Below the pieces are notes generated by a model. It did no database searches. It was not told the origin of the DNA and saw only the letters and a program-made list of their open reading frames with translations. From an uncultured Acetatifactor sp. (lineage in GTDB: Bacteria; Bacillota; Clostridia; Lachnospirales; Lachnospiraceae), in assembly GCA_947629645.1 (NCBI GenBank), contig CANREV010000009.1, forward strand, positions 1-64,000: a stretch of 64,000 bases of DNA. The letters are read 5' to 3'. The position numbers were made by a program, and so were the translations under genes. Numbering within the stretch: the first letter of the stretch is position 1; each line of letters opens with the position of its first letter. Below, in pieces: positions 26,322 to 35,558 of this stretch.

Positions 26322-26573
26322 AAGGTTTCCTTTTCTTTTCCCCAAGGTCAGATATCAGGTATAGTATAACATTTTTGCAAGAATCTGTATATTTTAGAAA
26401 TATTTTTTGTCCTTATCTCATATATTGATATATCGGACAGGCATATGTATGTCCGCAAGGGCCTGCCTGTGTGCGGCAGATTGCGGATATCCTGTATGTT
26501 TGCCCTTTGGCGCAGAGAATGGCGCCTCTTTCAACAAAAAACGCTTGTGATGGGAGATAGGAATAGAGGATTC

Positions 26574-27239
26574 ATGAGAAAGGACCGGAAAGATATGTAT
26601 AAAAAAGCCGTTAGTGTGCTGATTCTGTGCAACATGATTTTTTTGTCGGGATTTCTGTGTGTATTTGGAGTCGGACAGACAAAATCCGGCGCAGTTTCAG
26701 GGGACAAGATCTGCCTGACCATGCAGGCCTTGGAGGAGAGAGCAGCCTGTGAAAAGGAGGAGGGCGTAGAGAGCAGGACGCTGGGCATCGCCCAGCAGGC
26801 AGTCTCAGGACAGCGAGTGGTAGATTTCTGCGTGTTGGAGCGCAGTTCGCAGAGCCTTGAGGAAGAGGATCTGGAAGCGCTTTTGAGGATTGTGGAATCC
26901 GAGGCGGGAAATGAGGACGAAGAGGGAAAACTGCTGGTGGCTAACGTAGTCTTAAACAGGGTGCGAAACGAACGGTTCCCTTCCACCGTGACGGAGGTGG
27001 TATTTCAGCAGGAGCACGGTGTATCACAGTTTTCTCCGGTTTCCAACGGCAGGTATTATCAGGTGGAGATCAGCGAGGAGACTTTTGAAGCGGTGGGACG
27101 GGCCCTGCAGGGAGAGGATATCTCTGAGGGAGCGCTGTTTTTTGCATCGCGGAAATACGCTGACAGCGCCAAAATGAAATGGTTTGACGAGAATCTTACC
27201 TTTGTGCTGGAACACGGAGGACATGAATTTTTTAAGTAA
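26574..27239 (+). CDS. SleB/CwlJ-like cell wall hydrolase
   Basis: A 221-residue exported protein. An N-terminal hydrophobic segment (AVSVLILCNMIFLSGFLCVFGVG) is followed by a linker and a C-terminal Hydrolase_2 (SleB) domain from about residue 105. That domain begins LLRIVESEAGNEDEEGKLLVANVVLNRV and holds the glutamate expected to be catalytic in this family, followed by FSPVSNGRYY. It should cleave peptidoglycan, as in spore cortex hydrolysis or growth. AGAGGA just before 26574 supports that start; the track start at 26445 has no ribosome site. ATG 26595 is an alternative. Confidence 0.8.
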   Translation: MRKDRKDMYKKAVSVLILCNMIFLSGFLCVFGVGQTKSGAVSGDKICLTMQALEERAACEKEEGVESRTLGIAQQAVSGQRVVDFCVLERSSQSLEEEDLEALLRIVESEAGNEDEEGKLLVANVVLNRVRNERFPSTVTEVVFQQEHGVSQFSPVSNGRYYQVEISEETFEAVGRALQGEDISEGALFFASRKYADSAKMKWFDENLTFVLEHGGHEFFK

Positions 27240-27264
27240 CTCATCTTGCGCGGAGGGTGATTTG

Positions 27265-27312
27265 ATGATATACTATACGGACGATAAAAATACATGGAGC
27301 GTACCGTTTTAA
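27265..27312 (+). CDS. Possible 15-codon leader peptide before thrC
   Basis: An ATG with an excellent ribosome site (CGGAGGGTGA, 27251-27260) opens MIYYTDDKNTWSVPF and stops at TAA, 34 bases before the thrC start. Only two of the 15 codons are threonine, and no terminator/antiterminator pair was found, so classical attenuation is not supported. It may be a remnant or a real micropeptide. Confidence 0.35.
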   Translation: MIYYTDDKNTWSVPF

Positions 27313-27345
27313 GCGATCAGGGCGGACCTCCAGATGGGAGATAAG

Positions 27346-28833
27346 ATGGAAGTATTATACAGCAGTACAAGGAGCAAGGGAAATCCGGTGAAAGCTTCCG
27401 AGGCGATCCTGCAGGGGCTGCCGGAAGACGGGGGACTGTTCGTGCCGGATCATATCCCTGCGCTGGACAAGAGCCTGAAAGAGCTGGCGGGCATGACGTA
27501 TCAGGAAACCGCCTATGAGGTGATGAAGCTTTTTCTCACCGATTTTACGGAAGAGGAGCTTAAAACCTGTATTGAGAGAGCTTATGATTCCAAGTTTGAC
27601 ACAGAGGCCATTGCCCCTTTGACAGAAGCGGGGGGAGCCTGGTATCTGGAGCTGTTCCATGGTTCCACCATCGCTTTTAAGGATATGGCGCTGTCCATTC
27701 TCCCGCATCTGATGATTACGGCGGCACGCAAAAACCATATCCGGGATGAGATCGTGATTCTGACCGCCACTTCGGGCGATACCGGAAAGGCCGCTCTGGC
27801 AGGGTTTGCCAACGTGGAGGGAACACGCATCATTGTCTTTTATCCCAAGAACGGCGTCAGTCCCATTCAGGAAAAGCAGATGGTGACACAGAAAGGGGAT
27901 AATACCCTGGTGGTGGGGATCCATGGGAATTTTGACGATGCCCAGACCGGCGTCAAAAAGATGTTTGCCGACCGAAAACTGGCAGAGCAGATGCGTGCAG
28001 AAGGGTTTAGGTTCTCCTCTGCAAATTCCATCAACATCGGACGTCTCGTGCCCCAGATCTGCTATTATGTCTATGCGTACGCAACGCTTTTGAAAGAGGG
28101 AAAGATTAAAGAGGGAGAGCGGATCAATGTGGTGGTTCCCACCGGCAATTTTGGCAATATCCTTGCGGCGTTTTACGCAAAAAACATGGGACTTCCCATT
28201 GGTAAGCTGATCTGCGCCTCCAACGAGAATAAAGTGTTGTATGATTTCTTTGCAACGGGCACTTACGACAAAAACAGGGAGTTTGTGCTGACCAGTTCTC
28301 CCTCTATGGATATTTTGATCTCCAGCAATCTGGAGAGGCTGATCTACCGCATCGTTGGAAATGACGCAGACAAAAATAAGGAACTGATGGCGGCCCTTTC
28401 CGGACAGGGAAAGTATGAGATCACGGAAGAGATGAAAAAGGGACTCGCCGATTTTTACGGCGGTTATGCAAGCGAGGAAGAGACTGCGGCCGAGATCGCG
28501 CGTCTCTATCACTCCTGCGGTTATGTGATCGATACCCATACGGCGGTGGCGTCCGCGGTATACGGCAAATATGCGGCGGAGACAGGCGATGGGACAAAGA
28601 CGGTCATCGCTTCCACCGCAAGTCCTTTTAAGTTTACCAGAAGCGTCATGAACGCTATCGATAAAAAATATAACGCTATGGGTGATTTTGAACTGGTGGA
28701 TGAACTGTCCAAGATCGCCAATACAGCCGTGCCTTGGGCCATTGAGGAAATCAGGAGCGCTCCTGTGGTACATGACAGGCAGTGTGATGTGGACAAGATG
28801 GAAGACACGGTAAAGGCGTTTTTGCATCTATAG
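27346..28833 (+). CDS. thrC: Threonine synthase
   Basis: A 495-residue PLP enzyme that converts O-phosphohomoserine to threonine. The PLP lysine is in LFHGSTIAFKDMALS near residue 107, followed by the TATSGDTGKAALAGF phosphate-binding region and VPTGNFGNILAAFYAKNMGLP. The length fits the longer bacterial form. The ATG at 27346 has GGGAGA upstream; the track start at 27334 is less well spaced. No other threonine pathway gene adjoins it. A terminator follows. Confidence 0.95.
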   Translation: MEVLYSSTRSKGNPVKASEAILQGLPEDGGLFVPDHIPALDKSLKELAGMTYQETAYEVMKLFLTDFTEEELKTCIERAYDSKFDTEAIAPLTEAGGAWYLELFHGSTIAFKDMALSILPHLMITAARKNHIRDEIVILTATSGDTGKAALAGFANVEGTRIIVFYPKNGVSPIQEKQMVTQKGDNTLVVGIHGNFDDAQTGVKKMFADRKLAEQMRAEGFRFSSANSINIGRLVPQICYYVYAYATLLKEGKIKEGERINVVVPTGNFGNILAAFYAKNMGLPIGKLICASNENKVLYDFFATGTYDKNREFVLTSSPSMDILISSNLERLIYRIVGNDADKNKELMAALSGQGKYEITEEMKKGLADFYGGYASEEETAAEIARLYHSCGYVIDTHTAVASAVYGKYAAETGDGTKTVIASTASPFKFTRSVMNAIDKKYNAMGDFELVDELSKIANTAVPWAIEEIRSAPVVHDRQCDVDKMEDTVKAFLHL

Positions 28834-28844
28834 GGATCAAAGCA

Positions 28845-28886
28845 GGGCTGCCGCAAAACTTCTTGTATTTTGCGGCGGCCCTTTAT
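28845..28886 (+). terminator. Terminator of thrC
   Basis: A 14-bp stem (GGGCTGCCGCAAAA with its complement at 28868-28881, one G-T pair) is followed by TTTAT. Confidence 0.8.
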
Positions 28887-28966
28887 CTGTTCACGAGAGG
28901 TGATGCCTTAGGAGTTAAAAAACTTCGGCCGGGTGAAAATGTGATCATCGAAAAAGGGAGGAGACC

Positions 28967-30772
28967 ATGGCTATAGAAGAGGAAAATAAGGTGATCTGCG
29001 GGCGTTTGAGCGCTTTGCGGGAGTGTATGAAAGAGGAAGGCATTGATTATTACATGATGCCTACGGCGGATTTTCATAATTCCGAATATGTGAATGATTA
29101 TTTTAAGGTGAGAGAATATTTTTGCGGATTTTCCGGTTCCAACGGAACGCTGCTTGTCTGGCAGGAGGGCGCGGGGCTATGGACGGACGGAAGATACTTT
29201 ATTCAGGCGCAGAGCGAGCTGGAAGGCACCGGCGTGAAACTGTTCCGTATGCTGGACGAGGGTGTGCCAACGCTGGAGGAATTTTTGGCGGAAAATATGG
29301 AGAAAGGGCAGACTTTGGGCTTTGACGGCAGGGTGGTATCCTGCAGGGACGGAAAGCGTCTGGAGGAGAGGCTTCAGGAAAAGAAGATCCGTTTCGTGTA
29401 TGAGAAAGATCTGGCCGAAAAGATCTGGAAAGACAGACCGCCTTTCCCCGCGGGGAAGGTGGTATCTTTGTCGGAGGAACTGGCGGGGAAAAACACATGG
29501 GACAAACGAAAGGAAGTCATGGAGAAGGTTCTGGCTGAGGGAGCGGACAGCCTGCTTTTGACTAAACTGGATGACCTGATGTGGCTCTTTAACATCAGAG
29601 GGTGCGATGTGGAGTGCAATCCTGTGGCGATGTCCTATGGTTTTTTGACTTCCAAGGAAGCTGTCCTGTTTATTCAAACGAGCGCGCTGGAACCGGAGAC
29701 AGCGGCTTATCTTGCCGGTCAGAAGATCACGGTGAAAGAGTATTCCCGGATTCTGCCTTATCTGGAATCTTTGCCGGAGGGCCAAAGAGTGATGGTGGAC
29801 GATCGGTATTGCAGCTATGCTTTGTACCGGACGTTATCTTCCAGGCAGACGCTGGTGGAGAGGAAAAATCCGACGGAACTGCTCAAAGCGGTAAAAAATC
29901 CTGTGGAGCTGGCCCATATGGAGGAGATTTATCTAAAGGACAGCGTGGCGCTGACAAAATTTATCTATTGGCTGAAGACCAACATCGGGAAACAAGAGAT
30001 CACGGAGATTACCGCTGCAGATTATCTGGAGAGATTGCGGAGAGAGATACCGGAGTGTCAGGATCTTTCTTTCCCGTCTATATCGGCTTACGGCGCCAAC
30101 GCTGCCATGATGCACTATGAGCCGACCCTTAAAAACCATGCGGTGTTAAAGCCGGAGGGCTTTTATCTGATCGATTCCGGCGGACAGTATCTGGGAGGGA
30201 CAACGGATGTGACGAGAACAGTTTCGCTGGGAACGCTTTCCGCTGAATTGAAGAAACATTATACATTGGTCGCTGCGGGAATGCTGCAGTTATCCAACGC
30301 TCACTGGATCTACGGATGCACCGGAAGGAATCTGGATATTCTTGCCAGACAGCCGCTCTGGGAGATCGATATGGATTACAAGTGCGGCACAGGGCACGGC
30401 GTAGGGTATATGCTGAATGTTCATGAAGGCCCCCAGAATATGCGCTGGAGATTTACGGAGGGCATGGCTGAGGCCGTTATCGAGGCTGGAATGGACATCT
30501 CTGACGAACCCGGCATCTACGTGGAAGGCAGATACGGCATCCGCATTGAGAATATCATGGTGGCGGAAAATGACGTGAAAAACGAGTACGGCCAGTTCAT
30601 GCACTTTAAGACGCTCACATGGGTTCCCTTAGACAAAGACGCCATCGATGTAAACTACCTTGACGAAAGGCAGAGGACGATGCTGAAGGAGTATCAGAGA
30701 AAAGTATACGAGAAAGTGTCCCCTTACCTGACGAAGGAAGAGGCGGCCTGGCTGAAACGGGAGACGGAGTGA
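28967..30772 (+). CDS. pepP: Aminopeptidase P family protein (M24B)
   Basis: A 601-residue cytoplasmic metallopeptidase that removes N-terminal residues preceding proline. Two creatinase-like N-terminal domains (residues about 10-300) precede the pita-bread catalytic domain. Metal-ligand motifs are visible in order: IDSGGQYLGGTTDVTRT, GTGHGVGYMLNVHEGP, DEPGIYVEGRYGIRIENI. The roughly 600-residue, two-domain N-terminal form matches the eukaryotic-like XPNPEP1 type also found in Firmicutes. GGGAGGAG precedes the ATG. Confidence 0.93.
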   Translation: MAIEEENKVICGRLSALRECMKEEGIDYYMMPTADFHNSEYVNDYFKVREYFCGFSGSNGTLLVWQEGAGLWTDGRYFIQAQSELEGTGVKLFRMLDEGVPTLEEFLAENMEKGQTLGFDGRVVSCRDGKRLEERLQEKKIRFVYEKDLAEKIWKDRPPFPAGKVVSLSEELAGKNTWDKRKEVMEKVLAEGADSLLLTKLDDLMWLFNIRGCDVECNPVAMSYGFLTSKEAVLFIQTSALEPETAAYLAGQKITVKEYSRILPYLESLPEGQRVMVDDRYCSYALYRTLSSRQTLVERKNPTELLKAVKNPVELAHMEEIYLKDSVALTKFIYWLKTNIGKQEITEITAADYLERLRREIPECQDLSFPSISAYGANAAMMHYEPTLKNHAVLKPEGFYLIDSGGQYLGGTTDVTRTVSLGTLSAELKKHYTLVAAGMLQLSNAHWIYGCTGRNLDILARQPLWEIDMDYKCGTGHGVGYMLNVHEGPQNMRWRFTEGMAEAVIEAGMDISDEPGIYVEGRYGIRIENIMVAENDVKNEYGQFMHFKTLTWVPLDKDAIDVNYLDERQRTMLKEYQRKVYEKVSPYLTKEEAAWLKRETE

Positions 30773-30814
30773 ATAACAGGCTGATCACTGTTGCCGAAAA
30801 ATCTCTCCCATTTA

Positions 30815-30843
30815 TTGACTTTTATGTAGGAGGATGTTAAAAT
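30815..30843 (+). promoter_or_regulatory. Promoter of pckA
   Basis: TTGACT at 30815-30820 and TAAAAT at 30838-30843 have 17-base spacing, about 60 bases before the pckA start. Confidence 0.8.
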
Positions 30844-30906
30844 CATAACAATTAGAGTCTGATGGAATCTAAGGAAAATTATGAAAGAAAAGAGGTAAAT
30901 TGCAAG

Positions 30907-32511
30907 ATGGCAGAAATCAATTTAAGCAAGTATGGCATCACGGGCACTACGGAAGTAGTATATAATCCTTCTTATGAGATGCTGTTTCAGGAAGAGACCA
31001 AACCCGGCTTGGAAGGCTATGAGAAAGGCCAGGTAACGGAGCTTGGCGCGGTGAACGTAATGACAGGAATCTATACAGGACGTTCCCCCAAAGATAAGTA
31101 TATTGTAATGGACCAGAATTCCAAGGATACCGTATGGTGGACTTCCGATGAATACAAGAATGACAATCATCCCATGACGGAGGAGACCTGGGCTGTTGTG
31201 AAGGATATCGCTAAGAAAGAGCTCTCCAACAAGAGACTGTTCGTGGTAGATTCCTTCTGCGGCGCTAACAAGGATACCCGTATGGCTGTCCGTTTTATCG
31301 TTGAGGTCGCATGGCAGGCTCACTTCATCAAGAATATGTTTATCCAGCCTGCGGAGGAAGACCTGAAAAACTTTGAGCCTGATTTTGTGGTATACAACGC
31401 TTCCAAGGCAAAGGTTGAGAACTTCAAAGAGCTGGGGCTGAATTCCGAAACCTGTGTGGCTTTCAACATCAGCAGCCGCGAGCAGGTTATCATCAATACA
31501 TGGTACGGCGGAGAGATGAAGAAGGGTATGTTCTCCATGATGAACTACTATCTGCCTCTGAAGGGCATCGCTTCCATGCACTGTTCCGCAAATACAGATA
31601 TGAATGGCCAGAATACCGCCATTTTCTTCGGCCTTTCCGGTACAGGCAAGACCACTTTGTCTACAGACCCTAAGCGTCTGCTGATCGGCGATGATGAGCA
31701 CGGCTGGGATGACAACGGCGTATTTAACTTCGAGGGCGGCTGCTATGCGAAGGTCATCAATCTGGACAAGGATTCCGAGCCTGACATTTACAATGCCATC
31801 AAGCGCGATGCGCTGTTGGAGAATGTTACGGTAGATGCAGACGGTAAGATCGACTTTGACGATAAGAGCGTGACCGAGAATACCCGTGTATCTTATCCGA
31901 TCAATCATATCAGCAACATTGTACGTCCCGTTTCTTCCGCGCCCGCAGCAAAGAACGTGATCTTTTTGTCCGCAGACGCATTCGGCGTACTGCCTCCTGT
32001 ATCTATTCTGACACCCGAGCAGACGCAGTATTACTTCCTGTCCGGATTTACCGCTAAGCTGGCAGGTACGGAGCGCGGCATTACCGAGCCTACCCCTACT
32101 TTCTCCGCCTGCTTCGGTCAGGCATTCCTGGAGCTGCATCCTACAAAGTACGCGGAGGAACTGGTTAAGAGAATGCAGCAGAGCGGCGCGAAAGCTTATC
32201 TGGTAAACACCGGATGGAACGGCACCGGCAAGCGTATCTCCATCAAGGATACCCGTGGTATCATCGATGCTATCTTAAGCGGCGATATCAACAATGCGCC
32301 CACCAAGAAGCTGCCGATCTTTAACTTTGATATTCCTACGGAACTTGCCGGCGTGGATACCAACATTCTGGATCCCCGTGATACCTATGCAAACGTTGCG
32401 GACTGGGAAGCAAAGGCGGATGATCTGGCAGGCAGATTCATCAAGAATTTTGCAAAATATGAAGGCAACGATGCAGGTAAAGCGCTGGTATCTGCAGGCC
32501 CTCAGAAATAA
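30907..32511 (+). CDS. pckA: ATP-dependent phosphoenolpyruvate carboxykinase
   Basis: A 534-residue enzyme interconverting oxaloacetate + ATP and phosphoenolpyruvate + CO2 + ADP. It shows the kinase-1a motif [16 protein letters not shown] near residue 238, the metal site [10 protein letters not shown], and the [17 protein letters not shown] stretch. The start at 30907 (AGAGGT upstream) matches the family start; the track start at 30862 adds 15 residues without support. In anaerobes it often runs in the carboxylating direction to supply oxaloacetate, which fits the nearby decarboxylase and citrate synthase genes; this is inference. Confidence 0.96.
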   Translation: MAEINLSKYGITGTTEVVYNPSYEMLFQEETKPGLEGYEKGQVTELGAVNVMTGIYTGRSPKDKYIVMDQNSKDTVWWTSDEYKNDNHPMTEETWAVVKDIAKKELSNKRLFVVDSFCGANKDTRMAVRFIVEVAWQAHFIKNMFIQPAEEDLKNFEPDFVVYNASKAKVENFKELGLNSETCVAFNISSREQVIINTWYGGEMKKGMFSMMNYYLPLKGIASMHCSANTDMNGQNTAIFFGLSGTGKTTLSTDPKRLLIGDDEHGWDDNGVFNFEGGCYAKVINLDKDSEPDIYNAIKRDALLENVTVDADGKIDFDDKSVTENTRVSYPINHISNIVRPVSSAPAAKNVIFLSADAFGVLPPVSILTPEQTQYYFLSGFTAKLAGTERGITEPTPTFSACFGQAFLELHPTKYAEELVKRMQQSGAKAYLVNTGWNGTGKRISIKDTRGIIDAILSGDINNAPTKKLPIFNFDIPTELAGVDTNILDPRDTYANVADWEAKADDLAGRFIKNFAKYEGNDAGKALVSAGPQK

Positions 32512-32543
32512 GAGGAAAGAGAGCATTCATTAATTTATTTATT

Positions 32544-32592
32544 AATCCATAAAAAACAGGCTTCCTAAGTGGAAGCCTGTTTTTTATGGATT
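32544..32592. terminator. Bidirectional terminator between pckA and the lipoprotein gene
   Basis: A perfect 22-bp inverted repeat with a 5-base loop has A6 and T6 tracts within its arms. It can serve both convergent transcripts. Confidence 0.9.
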
Positions 32593-32608
32593 GAATGATC
32601 CGCGCAAA

Positions 32609-33103
32609 TTATTCGTTTGCGACATCGCCGCTGTAGATCTCGGAACCGTCTGAAGTGAGGAACTTAAAACGAACGCCGTCCAGCTTGATGCTGTACTCGC
32701 TCTCAAAAGAAGAGAACAGATCCTTCATCTGAGATTCATTCTCCTCGATCACGGGACCGAAAGCTGCATCCAGAGCATCTGCCGTCAGGCTGCTGTAATC
32801 GGTGCCATCGGGAAGATAATACTCATATACGAACCAATTGCCGTCTGCGTTGAGCTTAACGGACATTCCGGTGGAAGCCAGCGCGGAGTTGGTGCTGTCC
32901 TCAGCCGCTTTTGCATCGTCTGTTGTGAGCCAGTCAGCCAGGCTCATGGAATCTGAATCCTGAGCTGCAGAACTGGAGGATTCGGTGACAGCGCTGCCGG
33001 AACCGGATGCGGAAGAGCTGCCTGTGTTATCTTTGGATCCGCATGCTGCAAAGGTCAAAACAGCGGTAGTTGCGAGTGCCAGTGCAAATAATTTTTTCTT
33101 CAT
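32609..33103 (-). CDS. Small secreted lipoprotein (resembles DUF4854 proteins)
   Basis: A 164-residue protein with a lipoprotein signal peptide (KKKLFALALATTAVLTFAACGS, lipobox FAAC). A Ser-rich linker runs to about residue 53, followed by a small domain beginning MSLADWLTTDDAKAAEDS with GNWFVYEYYLPD. The pattern recalls DUF4854 lipoproteins of Lachnospiraceae, from memory and not searched. Function is unknown. GGAGAGGG precedes the start on the minus strand, and a promoter is visible upstream. Confidence 0.75.
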   Translation of the reverse strand: MKKKLFALALATTAVLTFAACGSKDNTGSSSASGSGSAVTESSSSAAQDSDSMSLADWLTTDDAKAAEDSTNSALASTGMSVKLNADGNWFVYEYYLPDGTDYSSLTADALDAAFGPVIEENESQMKDLFSSFESEYSIKLDGVRFKFLTSDGSEIYSGDVANE

Positions 33104-33149
33104 AATTTCCCTCTCCTAACAATGAAATATGTTTTAAACAACAATGAGA

Positions 33150-33178
33150 ATGATACTACGCTTTTTTTGAAATATCAA
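33150..33178 (-). promoter_or_regulatory. Promoter of the lipoprotein gene
   Basis: On the minus strand TTGATA (33173-33178) and TATCAT (33150-33155) are separated by 17 bases, 47 bases before the start codon. Confidence 0.65.
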
Positions 33179-33222
33179 TATGCAAAATCACCAAATTAGC
33201 GTGAACAAACCAAAAATTGCTG

Positions 33223-33250
33223 TTGTATTTTACTATATATTTGGTATAAT
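33223..33250 (+). promoter_or_regulatory. Promoter of the 6S RNA
   Basis: TTGTAT at 33223-33228 and a perfect TATAAT at 33245-33250 with a 16-base spacer place the transcription start at about 33257, where the 6S RNA begins. Confidence 0.75.
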
Positions 33251-33256
33251 AAAAAT

Positions 33257-33447
33257 AACCTGAGATGCGCGATTACTCCTGTTTATTTTTGAACCTACAT
33301 TTACTTTAAACGGGATTCCTATATTGTCAGGCGGCTGTCAAGCCCTCACTTGCATGCAAGGATTGGAAGGGAAGGCAAAAGTCTGATTGCGGTAACCCAC
33401 CTAGCGCTGCTAGGAGTCAAAAGACAGGGGGCGGCATTTCGGGGGAA
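33257..33447 (+). ncRNA. ssrS: 6S RNA
   Basis: A roughly 190-base transcript, the usual 6S length, with no ORF. The 5' end CCTGAGATGC pairs fully (with G-U pairs) with GCATTTCGGG near 33434-33443, forming the closing stem that is the 6S signature. The middle is a long imperfect hairpin whose apex is CTTGCATGCAAG. A small hairpin CCTAGCGCTGCTAGG sits on the 3' strand, as in the central-bubble region of 6S. 6S RNA mimics an open promoter and sequesters sigma-70-type RNA polymerase. A promoter and a terminator frame it exactly. The call is from structure and conserved ends; no covariance search was run. Confidence 0.82.
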
Positions 33448-33462
33448 CATTAACAGAAGAGG

Positions 33463-33490
33463 AGAGCAGTCCGCAGGGGCTGCTCTTTTA
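33463..33490 (+). terminator. Terminator after the 6S RNA
   Basis: AGAGCAGTCC (33463-33472) pairs with GGGCTGCTCT (33477-33486), loop GCAG, followed by TTT. The gap between this and the next gene (33491-33584) shows nothing clear. Confidence 0.75.
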
Positions 33491-33584
33491 AAGTAACGTT
33501 CAAATTCCGCGAGGACAAAGATAAATATCGGAGCGCGGTGCGGAATATACATAGATACATAAGAAAAAGGCTGCCGGTGGCGGC

Positions 33585-35558
33585 ATGGCAGGGAGAAGAG
33601 TATTGAACAGAGAACGTAACAATTTAAACAGGTCCCAGAGGATGCAGCTGAAAGCATTTATCTGTTTACTTGGTTTGATACTGCTGATGCTTCTGCTCTT
33701 TGGGAAACTGGTTTCTCTGATTGCGGACAGAACGGGAGAACCTGAGAGGGAACTTAAGTCGCAGCCGCAGCCGACCCATGTTCCGACAGTGGAGGTGCTC
33801 ACCAATGTGTGGATACTGGATGCGGGAGAAGAAGAATTGGCGATTTTTCGCGATGGAGAGCGGGAGACATATCCCTACGGCCTGTTTTCGCCGGAACTTT
33901 CCATGCGTGAGCAGATCGCGGATGTAGTTTTGACGGATGGAGCGGTGACGAATGTTTTTGTCAAGACGGATAAGATCAATGGAAAGATCTTAAGCGCCAA
34001 CGATACGGCGATCGAAGTGGAAGGCTATGGCAGGATCCCTTTGGAGGCGGACTATAAAGGATACCGTCTCTATGACGAGATGGCGATGTGCACAGTAAAG
34101 GATATCTGCTTTGGATATGATTTTACCGATATCGTACTGGATGAGGGAAGTGTGTGCGGTATCCTGTTGGCCAGAGAGGAGGCTATGAAATATATCCGCG
34201 TGCTGCTCAAGGGAACAGATTACGAGGGCAGCTTCCATGAGCGGCTCGTTGTCACTTCGGATACGGGATTTACCGTCACATACGGCGCTTACGAGGCGCC
34301 TGTGACGGAAAATTACAAGGCCGGGGAAGAGGTCGTTATAGAGCGTGACAGCGATTATTTCACAGAAAGCAGAATCAGGATACAGCCGGATGTGCTTACT
34401 GGGAAACTGACGCTGTGCAACGTAGGCAGAAGCCAAGGGATCCAAGGAATCCAGGGGATCCAGGGGATCCAAAGGATCCCCTCTTATCGGGGATCTTTGG
34501 AACTGCTCAACACAAAAGACGGCATCGTAGTCATTAATGAAGTGCTGTTAGAAGAATATCTATACAGCGTGGTACCCAGTGAGATGCCGGCTAAATATCC
34601 GGACGAAGCGCTGCAGGCACAGGCAATCTGCGCAAGGACGTACGCTTACGGCCATATGGAGCATGCCGGTTATCCCCAGTATGGCGCCCATGTGGACGAC
34701 AGCACATCCTATCAGGTTTATAACAATATACTGGAGCAGGAGAGTACCAGCAGGGCGGTGAAGGAGACTTATGGACAGCTTCTTAAGACGGCCAAGGGGG
34801 AAACGGCGGGCACCTACTATTACTCTACTTCCTGCGGTATCGGCACGGAGGCTGCCGTCTGGAAAACGCAGGAGGCGGCTTCCATAGATTATCTGAGTGT
34901 CAGGCGGCTCAATCCTGAGGGGGCGGACCTGGGCGGTTATCTGCAGGACGAAGATCATTTCGCGGAGTTTATTCAGGGAAAGGATCCCACCGATTTTGAG
35001 GCTGATGAGGGCTGGTATCGCTGGACTTATGAAGTGGAAACACTGGACCGGGACCACATGCTGGAGGCATTGCAGAAGCGGTATGAGGCCAACAGCCAGC
35101 TGGTCCTGACGTTATCGGACGGAGAGTATGTAAGCAGGCCGATCAAAGAGCTTAAGGCTGTCACAGATATTTATATCGACAAACGGGGCGTTGGCGGCGT
35201 GGCGGATGAATTGATCATCGAGACGAAAGGAGACACTTACAAAGTGATCTCCGAACACAATATACGGTATGTGCTGTGCGATGGAAAAAGCAAAGTGCAG
35301 AGACAGGATGGGAGCAGGGTGGATACCCCCAGCCTTCTGCCCAGTGGATTTTTTGTGATAACAACTGGAAAAGACAAGGGAAATGTGGTAGGATATAGCT
35401 TGGTCGGCGGCGGGTTCGGCCACGGAGTGGGAATGAGCCAGAACGGCGCCAAAGAAATGGCCAAAAGAGGTTATAGCGCACAGGACATTTTGTTTTACTT
35501 TTATGACGGATGTTATCTGGAAAATATTTATGACTCGGAGGAAGACAGTGATTCATAA
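33585..35558 (+). CDS. SpoIID/LytB-domain protein, membrane anchored
   Basis: A 657-residue protein. One N-terminal membrane helix (FICLLGLILLMLLLFGKLVSLI) precedes a long extracytoplasmic region. The SpoIID domain begins near LLEEYLYSVVPSEMPAKYPDEALQAQAICARTYAY, with the presumed catalytic glutamate in PSEMP. It ends with GGGFGHGVGMSQNGAKEMAKRG. SpoIID proteins are lytic transglycosylases acting on denuded glycan strands. This protein is much longer than SpoIID (about 340 residues), because about 300 residues of unassigned sequence lie before the domain. A GIQ tandem repeat sits just before it. The start may be ATG 33585 or the TTG at 33603, which has GGGAGA better placed. Confidence 0.82.
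   Translation: MAGRRVLNRERNNLNRSQRMQLKAFICLLGLILLMLLLFGKLVSLIADRTGEPERELKSQPQPTHVPTVEVLTNVWILDAGEEELAIFRDGERETYPYGLFSPELSMREQIADVVLTDGAVTNVFVKTDKINGKILSANDTAIEVEGYGRIPLEADYKGYRLYDEMAMCTVKDICFGYDFTDIVLDEGSVCGILLAREEAMKYIRVLLKGTDYEGSFHERLVVTSDTGFTVTYGAYEAPVTENYKAGEEVVIERDSDYFTESRIRIQPDVLTGKLTLCNVGRSQGIQGIQGIQGIQRIPSYRGSLELLNTKDGIVVINEVLLEEYLYSVVPSEMPAKYPDEALQAQAICARTYAYGHMEHAGYPQYGAHVDDSTSYQVYNNILEQESTSRAVKETYGQLLKTAKGETAGTYYYSTSCGIGTEAAVWKTQEAASIDYLSVRRLNPEGADLGGYLQDEDHFAEFIQGKDPTDFEADEGWYRWTYEVETLDRDHMLEALQKRYEANSQLVLTLSDGEYVSRPIKELKAVTDIYIDKRGVGGVADELIIETKGDTYKVISEHNIRYVLCDGKSKVQRQDGSRVDTPSLLPSGFFVITTGKDKGNVVGYSLVGGGFGHGVGMSQNGAKEMAKRGYSAQDILFYFYDGCYLENIYDSEEDSDS
34437..34481 (+). repeat. 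In-frame 9-bp tandem repeat encoding GIQ units
   Basis: Five consecutive 9-base units (GGGATCCAA, GGAATCCAG, GGGATCCAG, GGGATCCAA, AGGATCCCC) encode GIQ-GIQ-GIQ-GIQ-RIP inside the SpoIID-like gene. Because units are multiples of three, copy changes would keep the frame. Confidence 0.92.

Noticed and set aside
27240-27345. Threonine attenuator
   Set aside because: The short ORF has only two Thr codons and no terminator/antiterminator pair follows.
27355-28827. 490-residue minus-strand ORF
   Set aside because: It mirrors thrC almost exactly and shows no recognisable domain.
30922-32139. 405-residue minus-strand ORF
   Set aside because: It is antisense to pckA; the sense product is certain.
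33257-33447. Riboswitch in the leader of the SpoIID-like gene
   Set aside because: The closing-stem ends and overall length fit 6S RNA, and a terminator separates it from the gene.
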